Shown: piece after piece, positions 48,413-58,365 of the stretch
How positions within the stretch are numbered: the first letter of the stretch is position 1
Layout: each line of letters opens with the position of its first letter
Source: Leptotrichia hongkongensis
GTDB lineage: Bacteria; Fusobacteriota; Fusobacteriia; Fusobacteriales; Leptotrichiaceae
NCBI RefSeq assembly: GCF_007990635.1
Contig: NZ_AP019846.1
Location: forward strand, 1,860,001-1,924,000
Reading direction: 5' to 3'
Length of the DNA stretch: 64,000 nucleotides
Notes under the pieces: model-generated
Database searches by the model: none
What the model was told of the DNA's origin: nothing
Seen by the model: the letters and a program-made list of their open reading frames with translations, nothing else
Position numbers and translations under genes: made by a program

Positions 48413-48453
48413 AAAGGGAACTGATTCTAATAAAACTAGAACCAATTCCCTTA
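48413..48453. terminator. Strong bidirectional terminator
   Basis: AAGGGAACTGATTCTA (48414-48429) pairs with the segment ending CTAGAACCAATTCCCTT (48436-48452), about 15 pairs. Separates the thioredoxin gene from convergent pflA. Confidence 0.85.
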
Positions 48454-48456
48454 ATT

Positions 48457-49191
48457 TTATTTATCCAATAATTTCAATCCATAAGATCTAAAAATTCCTT
48501 CAGCTTTTTCAACTAATTCTCTCGTTGGTGTTGGCGTATCTTTCAGTTTATATTCTTTCCCAACTTTTTCCCATTTATACTGCCCCATTTGGTGAAATGG
48601 CAAAACATCCACTCTTTCCACATTCTTTAACTGGGAAGTAAATTTTGCCCACTCATGCAAATCATTTTCATCATCAGAATATCCAGGAACTAACACATAT
48701 CTTAACCAAGTCGGCTTATTAATCTCATTCAAATATTTTGCAAATTTTAATGTATTGTCAAGTTCTACTGAGGTTAATATTTTATATTTTTCAGGATTTA
48801 TGTGCTTAATATCAAGCAGAACCATATCAACAAGCTCAAGCACCTGTTTCGCCTTATCAGAAAAAATATATCCAGATGTATCAAGTGCCGTTTGAATCCC
48901 ATTTTCACGACAAAGCTTAAACAGCTCCATCAAAAATTCAGGCTGCATCAAAGGCTCGCCACCAGATACAGTAACCCCTCCAGTCTTTATAAATCCCTTT
49001 ACTTTTAAAATTTCATTCATAACTTCCTGAGCCGTCATAATCATCTTATTGTCCTTAATTTCCCAAGTATCCACATTATGACAGTACAGACATCTAAGAG
49101 GGCATCCTTGCAAAAACAGCACAAATCTAATTCCAGGCCCATCCTTAGTCCCAAATGATTCGAATGAATGTATGTACCCTTTTACTTCCAT
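48457..49191 (-). CDS. pflA: Pyruvate formate-lyase activating enzyme
   Basis: A radical SAM enzyme of 244 residues that installs the glycyl radical in PflB. The cluster motif is CPLRCLYCHN (CxxxCxxC). Other blocks are FESFGTKDGPGIRFVLFLQG at the start, TGGVTVSGGEPLMQPEF, and VLLDIKHINPEKY. A TTG at 49221 would extend it by ten residues, but the ATG at 49189-49191 (MEVKGYIHSF) follows AAAGAGAG and matches the family start. It is downstream of pflB but separated by a terminator and repeat A5, so it probably has its own promoter. Confidence 0.94.
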   Translation of the reverse strand: MEVKGYIHSFESFGTKDGPGIRFVLFLQGCPLRCLYCHNVDTWEIKDNKMIMTAQEVMNEILKVKGFIKTGGVTVSGGEPLMQPEFLMELFKLCRENGIQTALDTSGYIFSDKAKQVLELVDMVLLDIKHINPEKYKILTSVELDNTLKFAKYLNEINKPTWLRYVLVPGYSDDENDLHEWAKFTSQLKNVERVDVLPFHQMGQYKWEKVGKEYKLKDTPTPTRELVEKAEGIFRSYGLKLLDK

Positions 49192-49317
49192 ATTAGTTTT
49201 CTCTCTTTCTTTTTTATTCAATAAATTATTCGATAACTTAAACTTTATTTTATAATATTTCCTAGTGAAATTTAATACTATATTATTTTCATTTTTTTTA
49301 ACATAGTTTCGTATAAA

Positions 49318-49593
49318 CTAATCTGTCGGAGCATTTTTCTGTTCTGGCAAAACTGTCTGAGCATAGCGAGTTTTTTGTCAGTGCAGAAAAATGTCGTAGA
49401 CTAGCCATAGGTCGTAGGATTTGCGGCAATGAGCAATCCTACAAAAATAAAAATGAAAAGACATAGTAATATGAAAAAATATTTATTAATCAAAATATCT
49501 AAAAAATAATAAAAAATAATTTAGTTGAACGCTTATGAATTAACTATCAAACAACCCTATTATAGAAATTTATTTCCATTTTTAAACGGGGTT
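49318..49593 (+). repeat. Structured dispersed repeat, family A, diverged copy A5
   Basis: Outer stem CATTTTTCTG/CAGAAAAATG (49332-49341 with 49384-49393) replaces CTTTTATTT/AAATAAAAG of A1. The core is GGCAAAA-CTGTCTGA-GC-ata-GC-GAGTT-TTTTGTC (49346-49379). The end hairpin is GTAGGATT/AATCCTAC (49414-49421 with 49435-49442), versus GCAGGATT/AATCCTGC in A1. Linker and loop sequences are unchanged. A tail and D-like motif reach about 49593. It lies between pflB and pflA. Confidence 0.8.
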
Positions 49594-49612
49594 TAAATTA
49601 TTATATAATAGA

Positions 49613-49660
49613 AAAGAATGCCGCATAACTCATATTTTATGAAACTATGCGACATTTCTC
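49613..49660 (-). terminator. Intrinsic terminator after pflB
   Basis: GAATGCCGCATA (49617-49628) and TATGCGACATTTC (49646-49658) form a long stem; the minus strand continues TTCTTTTCT. Confidence 0.8.
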
Positions 49661-49710
49661 ATATTAGTTGAAAATTATCGGTTAATTTTCAGATTTTTAT
49701 CAATTTTAAA

Positions 49711-51942
49711 TTACATTTTATTTGATATTGTTCTGTTAATTACATCTAATTGTTGTTCTTTAGTCAATTTAACGAAGTTTACTGCATATCCAGAAACTCT
49801 GATTGTTAATTGAGGATAATTTTCAGGATGTTCCATTGCATCTTCTAACAATTCTCTTCCGAATACGTTTACATTCAAGTGATGTCCTGTTTGATTGAAA
49901 TATCCATCCATTAATCCAACTAGGTTAGTTTGTTTTTCATTTGAATTTTTACCTAATGTTTCTGGTGTAATTGCAAATGTGTAAGAAATTCCATCGTTTG
50001 CATCTTCAAACGGAATTTTAGCTACTGAAGCAAGTGAAGCAACAGCTCCTCTTGTATCTCTTCCATGCATAGGATTTGCTCCTGGCCCAAATGGTGCTCC
50101 AGCTCTTCTTCCATCAGGAGTATTTCCTGTTTTCTTACCATATACTACGTTTGAAGTAATTGTTAATACAGATTGTGTTGGAGTTGCATCTCTGTACATT
50201 TTATGAGTTCTTAATTTGTTCATAAATCTTCTTGTAATGTCTACTGCAAACTGATCTGTCGCATCGTCATTATTTCCGAATGGAACATAGTCTTTTTCAT
50301 TGATATAGTCAACTGCATCCCCTTCTTCATCTCTTACAACTTTTACTTTACCATATTTGATAGCTGCCAATGAATCTGCAATGATTGATAACCCTGCAAT
50401 TCCAAATGCTTCTGTTCTTCTGATATGAACATCATGCAATGCCATTTCTAATGCTTCATAAGAATATTTATCATGCATATAGTGAATAATATTCAATGAT
50501 TTAACATAAGTTGAAGCTAACCAGTCTAATACTTTATCAAGTTTTTCCCATACTTCATCAAATTCAAGATATTCGCTCTTAATTGGCTCAAATTGTCCTT
50601 CTGGAGTTACTTGTATTTTTAATTTTTCATCTTTTCCACCATTAATTGCATACAATAATGCTTTTGGCAAGTTTACTCTTGCTCCAAAGAATTGCATTTG
50701 GTGTCCGATAGTCATTGGAGATACACAGCAGGCAATTCCATAGTCATTACCAAATTGTGGTCTCATAATATCATCATTTTCATATTGTACTGATGATGTA
50801 TCAATTGATACTTTTGCACAGAATTTTTTCCAAGTTTCAGGTAATTGTTCACTCCATAGAACTGTTAGGTTTGGTTCAGGTGAAGTTCCCATGTTATATA
50901 ATGTATGTAAAATTCTGAATGAGTTTTTAGTAACTAATGATCTTCCATCTTCTCCAATACCACCGATTGATTCAGTTACCCAAACTGGATCTCCTGAGAA
51001 TAATGCATCATATTCTGGTGTTCTTAAGAATCTGATTATTCTTAATTTCATAACAAAGTGATCCATTATTTCCTGAGCTTCTTTTTCAGTCAAAGTACCT
51101 TCTTGCAAATCTCTTTCCAAGAAAATGTCTAAGAATGTAGAAGTTCTTCCAATACTCATTGCAGCTCCATTTTGATCTTTTGTAGCGGCTAAGTATGCAA
51201 AATATAGCCATTGTACAGCTTCTTTACCATTAGTAGCTGGTCCAGAAATGTCAAAGCCATAAGATTCAGCCATTCTCTTTAAAGCATGCAATGCTTTAAT
51301 TTGTTCAAAAACTTCTTCTCTAAGTCTTATTACATCTTCTGTCATTTCAGCCGGATCCATATTTTTCAATTGATTTTGTCTGTCAGCAATTAATCTGTCT
51401 ACTCCGTAAAGTACAACTCTTCTATAATCTCCAATAATTCTTCCACGTCCGTAAGCATCTGGAAGTCCAGTTATAATTCCTGTTTTTCTTGCTTTTCTGA
51501 TTTGATCAGTATATGCTGAGAAAACTCCATCATTATGAGTTTTTCTATATTTAGTAAAAATTTCTTCAGTTTGGGGATCTAGTTCATATCCAAATGCTTC
51601 CAAACTGTTTTTTACCATTCTCAATCCACCATTTGGGAAAATTGCTCTTTTTAAAGGTGCGTCAGTTTGCAATCCTACAATCTTTTCCAAATCTTTATTA
51701 ATATATCCTGCTCCATAAGCGTCAATTTGTGAAGGTATCTTAGTTTCAGCATCGTAAATACCTTTTTCTCTTTCTACCTTAAATTTTTCTGAAAGGCTTT
51801 TCCATAGTTCAGTAGTAGCTTCTGTTGGTCCTTCTAAAAAACTGTCATCTCCTAAATACTCAGTGTAATTTAATCTGATAAACTCTGTAACATCAATGTT
51901 GTCTTTCCAATTTCCTTCTTTAAATCCTCTCCATGCGTCCAT
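49711..51942 (-). CDS. pflB: Formate acetyltransferase (pyruvate formate-lyase)
   Basis: A 743-residue glycyl-radical enzyme splitting pyruvate with CoA into acetyl-CoA and formate, the main anaerobic route. The catalytic Cys pair is in GIACCVSPM near residue 405, and the glycyl radical is the Gly of [13 protein letters not shown], about 25 residues from the end. Length is typical. The start follows AAAGGATGTG. A regulator gene lies upstream on the same strand with 130 bases between. Confidence 0.97.
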   Translation of the reverse strand: MDAWRGFKEGNWKDNIDVTEFIRLNYTEYLGDDSFLEGPTEATTELWKSLSEKFKVEREKGIYDAETKIPSQIDAYGAGYINKDLEKIVGLQTDAPLKRAIFPNGGLRMVKNSLEAFGYELDPQTEEIFTKYRKTHNDGVFSAYTDQIRKARKTGIITGLPDAYGRGRIIGDYRRVVLYGVDRLIADRQNQLKNMDPAEMTEDVIRLREEVFEQIKALHALKRMAESYGFDISGPATNGKEAVQWLYFAYLAATKDQNGAAMSIGRTSTFLDIFLERDLQEGTLTEKEAQEIMDHFVMKLRIIRFLRTPEYDALFSGDPVWVTESIGGIGEDGRSLVTKNSFRILHTLYNMGTSPEPNLTVLWSEQLPETWKKFCAKVSIDTSSVQYENDDIMRPQFGNDYGIACCVSPMTIGHQMQFFGARVNLPKALLYAINGGKDEKLKIQVTPEGQFEPIKSEYLEFDEVWEKLDKVLDWLASTYVKSLNIIHYMHDKYSYEALEMALHDVHIRRTEAFGIAGLSIIADSLAAIKYGKVKVVRDEEGDAVDYINEKDYVPFGNNDDATDQFAVDITRRFMNKLRTHKMYRDATPTQSVLTITSNVVYGKKTGNTPDGRRAGAPFGPGANPMHGRDTRGAVASLASVAKIPFEDANDGISYTFAITPETLGKNSNEKQTNLVGLMDGYFNQTGHHLNVNVFGRELLEDAMEHPENYPQLTIRVSGYAVNFVKLTKEQQLDVINRTISNKM

Positions 51943-52075
51943 TATTTAACAACACATCCTTTCAATTTATATTATATTTACCATAATTTTATAATTATTG
52001 TAATATCATCTCCATTCTATAATAATTATACCCCAAAAATTTTCAAAAGCAAATATATTTTAGGATTTTTTAATT

Positions 52076-53508
52076 CTATAATTTTGATTTTTTACGAAAT
52101 ATTTTTCTATCTTTCTTAAATTCCAAATATTGAAACATCATTGTCCGTAAATATATCATTTGTTTTAAAATGTATGTTCTGCTTTGCAAAGTTCCTTTTT
52201 CTTTTCCCAATTCAAAATGATAAATCGGGATGCTCGAAAAATTTCTTATTATGTTTACAAATTTTGAACTTGAAATTAACAATATCTGTTCATAGTTGCT
52301 ATTATCTTTTGTTATAATTTTTTTAAAGCTATTTAGATGTTCGACTCTCACTATTTCTAAAAAATTAAAGACTTTTCGTACTTTATTAAACGTCTTTAAA
52401 ATCTGGTTTTCTTCCAAATCAACTAAAACTAATGTTTTAATTTTAGGCATTTCATCTGGCCGTATATACTGTTTTACAAGTTTTTTATTTAACAAATTTT
52501 CATTTTCAAAATTTACAGATGATTCTGCAATACTATAAATCTCGATTTTATCTCTATCTCTTTTTTTCTTCACTTCTATTTTTTTAACTTCTACATTTTT
52601 TATACTTTTTTCTAATTCTAAATCTTTATTAATCTGATTTAATATTTTTTCAGGATTTCTTTTCTTTCTGTGTAATTTTTTATAAAATATTGTAAGGAAC
52701 TTATAATTCATCTTTAGCTTTTCTCTTTTATAAATTTTATCCATCATTATAAAAAATTCTTTATTTTCATCAGTTTCTTTTATCTGATAATTAAATTTTA
52801 TATCTGAATTGTGTATATTTAAAAGGAAATACATTAATATTGAATATTTTTCATCCATAGAAATTATATCTGTAAACTGTTCCATATAAATAAAAATAAG
52901 CTTTTTTATATATTTGATACTTTTTATTTCCAAAATTTCCTGAAGCATCTTAAAATAAAAATTTTCCTGATATGTACTTTTTCCAATATAAACCTTCTCC
53001 ATCCTTCTCATTAGCATTTCCTTCAAATGATTTTCTCTCAGTTCTTTAAAATTATAATTCCTGCTTTCAAATAATTTTTCAAGATTTGTTGACTTCGCAT
53101 ATTCTGAATGCTTTATATTGTAAAGTTTTAAGATTTGTTTCAAATCGTTCTGAATGTTTTTAGTATTTTCTTCAGTTCTTCTAATTTGTTTATTAAATTT
53201 GTAAATATTTAACTTTTCTTTTCCAAAAAGTAAAATAAGCAGGATAAATTCTCTTCTAAATGACATTTTCAAATTTATGCTTCTATCATTTACTTTAAAT
53301 AAACTTTCATAATATTTTCCAAAGTAATACAAATAATTTTTACTTTTATGTATTATTCCGTTATTATTTTCACGCAAAAAATTATTTACATGTTCAATTG
53401 TATAATCCAGCCTTTTAAATCCGTATCTTTCCTCCAGTTTTTCCTATTAACAATTTTAAAATTTAAGACATCTTTCAACAAATCTGTTTCATTAAAATCA
53501 ATTTCCAT
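52076..53508 (-). pseudogene. BglG/Mga-like transcriptional regulator (two HTH, PRD-like, EIIB-like), frameshifted
   Basis: An ATG at 53506-53508, after GGGGTGAAAAT, starts MEIDFNETDLLKDVLNFKIV and reads to NRK. The T5 run at 53438-53442 then breaks the frame; one more base gives KLEERYGFKRLDYTIEHVNN, the end of a first helix-turn-helix, and joins the long open frame to 52076 (477 residues restored). A second HTH is at about 85-130 (YKFNKQIRRTEENTKNIQND), a helical PRD-like middle follows, and a PTS EIIB-like domain lies near the end (KTLVLVDLEENQILKTFNKV). Such regulators sense sugar phosphorelay state. It is upstream of pflB and could control it; the target is inference. Confidence 0.6.
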
Positions 53509-53954
53509 TGATTATTTTCACCCCATAATTATTATTCACCTTGTAATACCGATAATTACAAGCATTTTCATAATAACAATTATGAGTTTATTTTTTTAGA
53601 CGAGATTTTTGACTTTCTTATTTGATAAAAATATCCCTTAAATACTGGATTTGAACGATTTATAAAAATTAATTTAAAATTAAATGACGATAATTATAAT
53701 TCAAAAATATACTTTAAAAATACTGAATTTATTAATCAAATAAATACTAATAATTTTCAAAATCTATGATTTTTTTTATAAAAAAATAAAATTTGTCAAT
53801 ATTCCATTTAAACACTAGATTAAATCAGATTTTGAAGTAATTTATACATTAATCCATTAATTATACTGACTTATTTTTTGACTAAATTTCCATACAAAAA
53901 TTTTTACAAAGCAAAAAATAGATTTTAAATTTTATAAAACAATATATAATAGTA

Positions 53955-54061
53955 AAACTTATTTAAAACCAAACTCAAAAGCTATGACTATTTTACTCAA
54001 ACCATAAATTTATATAATTTAGCAGTTTAAATTAAAATAGGTTTGAGTATATCTTTAAATA
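53955..54061 (+). repeat. Dispersed repeat C, copy 2
   Basis: Matches 2132-2238, with CTCAAACC and GGTTTGAG here a perfect 8-base inverted pair across about 45 bases. The rest of the 53509-54092 gap is AT-rich and shows no gene. Confidence 0.6.
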
Positions 54062-54092
54062 CGAAACTATTCATAAGTGAAATTTAAATATA

Positions 54093-54125
54093 ACAAAAAT
54101 CCCCTAATCTTAATTGACTAGGGGT
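54093..54125 (-). terminator. Intrinsic terminator after hemZ
   Basis: CCCCTAATC (54101-54109) and GACTAGGGG (54116-54124); the minus strand continues ATTTTTG. Eight bases past the hemZ stop. Confidence 0.8.
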
Positions 54126-54132
54126 ATTTATT

Positions 54133-55659
54133 TTAAAATTTTTGAAATAATTTTGAAATTTCAGATTTTTTCTGTTCCAGCCGATCTTTCAGTTCATTCA
54201 TCCACACCAGCGGATCTTTAGGATTTACGAGCCTTTTTATATTATCTCGATTTTTTTCTTCATCAAACCAGATAAGTTTCGTAATCGCTCCAGCTCCAAT
54301 TCCAATGATTGTCTTATTTTCCTCAATCATTTCGATATTGTAAATCGATTCACTTCCATTTAAGGAATATCCAAGATTTTCTCCCCATTGAAAGCTATTT
54401 TTCTGGCGATACATATAATATGGAAAAAGCTCTTTATTTTTAGTTACATTTTCGATTTTTTCGTAAATTTTTTCATAATCTAATATGTCTTCGTGAGTAT
54501 AATTTTCTTTGTTAAGACGACTTGCATTTTTTATTGCTAAATTATGAATTGTCAGATTTTCCATATTATATTTGGAAATTTCTTCCATTGTATACAAAAT
54601 ATCTTCTGTAGTTTCACGTGGCAAACCTAAAATCAAGTCCATATTTATTTCCAATCCATAATTTTTAGCAAGTTTGTAAACATTATCAAACTGTTTCCTG
54701 TCGTGATAACGATTTACAAGTTTTAAAGTTTTTTCATTAAAAGACTGCGGATTTATACTAATTTTATTTATTCCATAGCTTTTGATAATAGCTAATTTTT
54801 CTTCATCCAGTGTATCAATTCTTCCAGCTTCAAATGTAAATTCGTTTAAATAATCTAAATTATAGTTTTCTTTTACTGTTTTTAGCAATTTGTCAATTTC
54901 TTTCGCCGTTAAAATTGAAGGCGTTCCTCCACCAATATAAATCGTATTAATCTTTAAGCCTAATTCCTGCGTTAATTTCCCAATTTCACGGATTTCGTGG
55001 TAAATTGACTCTATGTATTCATCATATCGCTCTGCATATTTTCCACGTAGCAGATAGGCTGGGAATGAACAATATGAACATTTTGTAGGGCAAAAGGCAA
55101 TTCCTATATAAATTCCAATTGTTTCTTTGTCCAGATATGGCTCCTGACGTTTTACAATGTCTAGCAGAAGTTTCCTTTTTTCATTGCTTACAAGATATAT
55201 TTTTTCCAATATTTCGTTAATTTCATTATAAGATAACCCCATCTTTAAAAAACGCCCTACAATCTTTGTAGGACGTACTCCTATTAAAATACCCCATTTA
55301 TATTCATTTTTTTTATCAAAAAGTTTTATCAAGGAACTTTTTGCCATAACCTCTGCCTGATCAAAATATTCTTCATTGACTTTCTTATGTGAAAATGTTA
55401 CTTCTTTTAAAATTTTTCCATTTTTTTTATCAATTAATACTGTATTTACAGTAATTATTTCTGTGTTATCACTTTCTGTATCTTTTAGTTTTCCACAATT
55501 ATTCTCAAAGTTTTCCACATCTTGATTTTTTCTAAAATTAACACTAATTTCCACATCATTTTCACTATTTTCCGAAAGAACATCATAATGCTCAGGCAAA
55601 AGCACACGCATAAATTCCTCAAGTTTATTCTGATTAATCTCAATATTCGCTCTTATCAT
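54133..55659 (-). CDS. hemZ: HemZ-type radical SAM protein (coproporphyrinogen dehydrogenase-like)
   Basis: A 508-residue protein. A family-specific N-terminal region (1-170) contains KWGILIGVRPTKIVGRFL. The radical SAM core has IAFCPTKCSYCSFPAYL (CxxxCxxC), IYIGGGTPSIL and TFEAGRIDTLDEEKLAII, and the HemN C-terminal region is at about 400-500. The HemZ subgroup is assigned to coproporphyrinogen oxidation without oxygen, but no other heme genes are near. A haem-handling or anaerobilin-type role is possible. The ATG directly abuts the uppP stop. Confidence 0.85.
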   Translation of the reverse strand: MIRANIEINQNKLEEFMRVLLPEHYDVLSENSENDVEISVNFRKNQDVENFENNCGKLKDTESDNTEIITVNTVLIDKKNGKILKEVTFSHKKVNEEYFDQAEVMAKSSLIKLFDKKNEYKWGILIGVRPTKIVGRFLKMGLSYNEINEILEKIYLVSNEKRKLLLDIVKRQEPYLDKETIGIYIGIAFCPTKCSYCSFPAYLLRGKYAERYDEYIESIYHEIREIGKLTQELGLKINTIYIGGGTPSILTAKEIDKLLKTVKENYNLDYLNEFTFEAGRIDTLDEEKLAIIKSYGINKISINPQSFNEKTLKLVNRYHDRKQFDNVYKLAKNYGLEINMDLILGLPRETTEDILYTMEEISKYNMENLTIHNLAIKNASRLNKENYTHEDILDYEKIYEKIENVTKNKELFPYYMYRQKNSFQWGENLGYSLNGSESIYNIEMIEENKTIIGIGAGAITKLIWFDEEKNRDNIKRLVNPKDPLVWMNELKDRLEQKKSEISKLFQKF

Positions 55660-56484
55660 CTATTTTATAACTCCCATAAAGTATAATAACAGCACAACTA
55701 TCCCAAGAACAATCCGATAATATCCAAATATCTTGAAATCGTGCTTTTTAATGTAATTCATAAATACTTTTATCACAGCATACGCAAATACAAATGACAG
55801 CACAAAACCTAATGCAATCAAAAACCATTCATATCCGCTTAAAGCTGTACCAAGTTTCACTAGTTTTAAAAGTGTCGCCCCAAGCATTGTCGGAATCGCA
55901 AGAAAAAATGAAAATTCCGTTGCCAAAACTCTATTTAATCCAAGTAAAACTCCACCAATAATCGTAGCAGCCGATCTCGAAGTTCCAGGAATCATCGCAA
56001 GACATTGAAACAGCCCTACTCCAATTGCTGTTTTTACTGACATCTGATTAATTGAAGCAATCCCGCCTTCCTTTTTCTTTCTTGACTCAAGCCAAATAAG
56101 TATAACTCCATAAATAACCAGCATTACTGCCACAACTACCGAATTAAACAGTACTTTATCAATAATATCATCAAAAAGAAGTCCCAGCACAACTGCAGGA
56201 AGCACTGCAATTACTATTTTTATCCACATCTGAATAATATCAGCTCTTTGACTCTTGCTAAGCCCTTTTGCAAATGGAAAAATTCTTTTCCAATAATATA
56301 CAACTACCGATAAAATCGCTCCAAGCTGTATAATTATCTTAAACGCATTGGCAAACTCCTCGTTTTGAGAAAGCTGCAAAAACTGATCCACAATAATCAT
56401 ATGCCCTGTACTGCTGACAGGTATAAACTCTGCAAGCCCTTCCACAAGGCTTAAAATAAATACTTTAATAATATCTGCAAACAT
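55660..56484 (-). CDS. uppP: Undecaprenyl-diphosphatase
   Basis: A 274-residue BacA-family inner-membrane protein with about eight segments. The two active motifs are present: EGLAEFIPVSSTGHMI (residues about 15-30) and PGTSRSAATIIGGVLLGL (about 170-187). It recycles undecaprenyl pyrophosphate to the lipid carrier used for peptidoglycan and O-antigen, and its activity underlies bacitracin tolerance. Upstream gene of a two-gene unit with hemZ. Ribosome site AAGAAAGGAAA. Confidence 0.95.
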   Translation of the reverse strand: MFADIIKVFILSLVEGLAEFIPVSSTGHMIIVDQFLQLSQNEEFANAFKIIIQLGAILSVVVYYWKRIFPFAKGLSKSQRADIIQMWIKIVIAVLPAVVLGLLFDDIIDKVLFNSVVVAVMLVIYGVILIWLESRKKKEGGIASINQMSVKTAIGVGLFQCLAMIPGTSRSAATIIGGVLLGLNRVLATEFSFFLAIPTMLGATLLKLVKLGTALSGYEWFLIALGFVLSFVFAYAVIKVFMNYIKKHDFKIFGYYRIVLGIVVLLLYFMGVIK

Positions 56485-56636
56485 AATATTTTCCTTTCTT
56501 TTTATTAAACCTATTTTTTAAATTATCATTTATTATATCACATATTTTTTACTTTATTAATAGTCATAAAATTTTCTTGTTTATTTATTTTAAATGTGAT
56601 ATTCTAAAATCATAACTATTTAAAGAGGAAAGACAA

Positions 56637-57377
56637 ATGAAAAAAAATAAAATTCTTTATACTATAAATTACGATAAAATCGTAAATTTCAAAAAAAAAG
56701 TTACTCGATTTACAGTAAGATTTGAATTTAAAAGCAACTGTAAAAATGAAGATTATTCTGGAGAAGATTTTGCTCATTTACATGATACGGGCAGGCTGAC
56801 GGAATTATTGATTGATGGGGCTGAACTGCTTATAAAAAAGGCTAATAATGAGAATCGAAAAACTAAATGGGATGTAATCGCAGTAAAGGTTCATGGAGAA
56901 ATTATACTTATTAATACAGCTTTTCATCGCTACATTACAGAATCTATATTTAACAATGCACAAATTTCACCATTTGGAAAACTTTTGTATATAAAGCCTG
57001 AAATTAAGTATAACAATAGTAAACTTGATTTCTACCTGGAAACTGAAAAAGATAAAATTTACGTTGAGGTAAAAGGCTGTACTTTGGTAAATGGAAAAAC
57101 TGCCCAATTTCCTGGCTCTCCTTCCGTGCGTGCCTTAAAACATCTGAAGGAACTGATAGAACTAAAAAAAGAGGGATTTAGGACTGCTGTATTTATTTTG
57201 ATTTTTAGAAAATCAGAAATTTTTGCACCTGAACATATTATCGATAGGGACTTCTCAGAAATGTTTTATGAAGCGATAAAAAATGGAGTGGAAATTTATC
57301 CAATGCTTTTGGAATATAGAGAAGATGGAAAGGTAAGTTTTGTGAAAAATATAGAAGTTGCAGAAAAACTGTTTTAA
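56637..57377 (+). CDS. sfsA: SfsA-family DNA/RNA nuclease
   Basis: A 246-residue protein with the SfsA layout: N-terminal OB-like domain (VTRFTVRFEFK, AHLHDTGRLTELLI) and C-terminal nuclease-like domain with KIYVEVKGCTLV and the signature around FPGSPSVRALKHLKELIEL, whose conserved acids and Lys match the family active site. SfsA was first named as a sugar fermentation stimulator and is now classed as a nuclease. Single gene, starting after AAAGAGGAAAG. Confidence 0.93.
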   Translation: MKKNKILYTINYDKIVNFKKKVTRFTVRFEFKSNCKNEDYSGEDFAHLHDTGRLTELLIDGAELLIKKANNENRKTKWDVIAVKVHGEIILINTAFHRYITESIFNNAQISPFGKLLYIKPEIKYNNSKLDFYLETEKDKIYVEVKGCTLVNGKTAQFPGSPSVRALKHLKELIELKKEGFRTAVFILIFRKSEIFAPEHIIDRDFSEMFYEAIKNGVEIYPMLLEYREDGKVSFVKNIEVAEKLF

Positions 57378-57424
57378 TATTCAAATAAAAAAATCGTAAA
57401 ATAGTTTAAAAATTTAAATCAATA

Positions 57425-57470
57425 AAAAATCGGAATATATTCAAAATATTGATTAATTCCGATTTATTTT
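57425..57470. terminator. Bidirectional intrinsic terminator
   Basis: AAATCGGAAT (57427-57436) and ATTCCGATTT (57456-57465), perfect 10-base stem with T-rich tail. Ends sfsA and the convergent TPR gene. Confidence 0.8.
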
Positions 57471-57475
57471 TATAC

Positions 57476-58261
57476 TTACATTTTATTCAATTTTTCTTTT
57501 GCCTCTTCTACAATGTATAACTTATTTCCGTTTTCAATAACTTCTTCGTATAATTTTCTTGCTTCTTCTATCTCTCCTGCTTTTGACTTATAGTTTGCCA
57601 ATAAATGCTTAATTACCAAAACCTGACGTTTAACACTTAGCTTTTTTAATGTTTCTGATAAAATTTCTATCATTTTTGTGCTATCATTTTCATAAAATAA
57701 AATTCCATTTAAAAATTCAATCATAGCATTTGTTTCATCAATTCCTTTTTTAGTTTTAAATTTCTCCATCATTTTTAAAACTTTTTCTTTGTAAATCACT
57801 ATTGCCTCTTCTTTTCTTTCGAGTCCATGCAATAACAGTGCTTCGTTATAGTAATACAGGATTTTATCCTGTTCCCTGAATAATGATTTTTTAGATAAAT
57901 CTATATCTTTTAAATTTTGATACGCTTCTTCTACTTTTCCTAGTGAAGAATATCCAGCACAAAGATTCAGTTTCATATAATTTCTATATCGTTTATTTTT
58001 ATTTCTGTCATATTCATTTTGCGTAATTTCTATAAATTTTTCAGGATCAAGTTCTTCATTTAATATATTCATATATTTTTGATAAAAGTACATATACATT
58101 CTTTTATCTATTTTCAGAAATTCAAATACCAAGATTAACGAAATAATCAATATATAATTAAAAATTGAGTGTTGCATTCGTAACCACAAAACGAATATAA
58201 TTAGTAATACAAATATCGTAACAGAAAAATTTATTAATATATATTTTTTTCTTATTGTCAT
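57476..58261 (-). CDS. Membrane protein with TPR-like repeats
   Basis: About 261 residues. Two adjacent membrane segments lie at the N-terminus (about 8-28 and 32-50), followed by a cytosolic helical-repeat region with TPR spacing (YSSLGKVEEAYQNLKDIDLS; ALLLHGLERKEEAIVIYKEK; YKSAGEIEEARKLYEEVIEN). Such proteins usually serve as scaffolds. The frame opens at 58291, but GAAAGGAGAAAA precedes the ATG at 58259-58261 (MTIRKKYILI). It follows the DUF4153 gene by 104 bases. Function unknown. Confidence 0.7.
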   Translation of the reverse strand: MTIRKKYILINFSVTIFVLLIIFVLWLRMQHSIFNYILIISLILVFEFLKIDKRMYMYFYQKYMNILNEELDPEKFIEITQNEYDRNKNKRYRNYMKLNLCAGYSSLGKVEEAYQNLKDIDLSKKSLFREQDKILYYYNEALLLHGLERKEEAIVIYKEKVLKMMEKFKTKKGIDETNAMIEFLNGILFYENDSTKMIEILSETLKKLSVKRQVLVIKHLLANYKSKAGEIEEARKLYEEVIENGNKLYIVEEAKEKLNKM

Positions 58262-58365
58262 TTTTCTCCTTTCACAAAAAACTGAAATCAAACTTATAAC
58301 TTTTAAATCAACTCCGTCTTTATTTTAAGAAAGATTCAGATTTTTTATTTCTCATTCTTTAGTAA

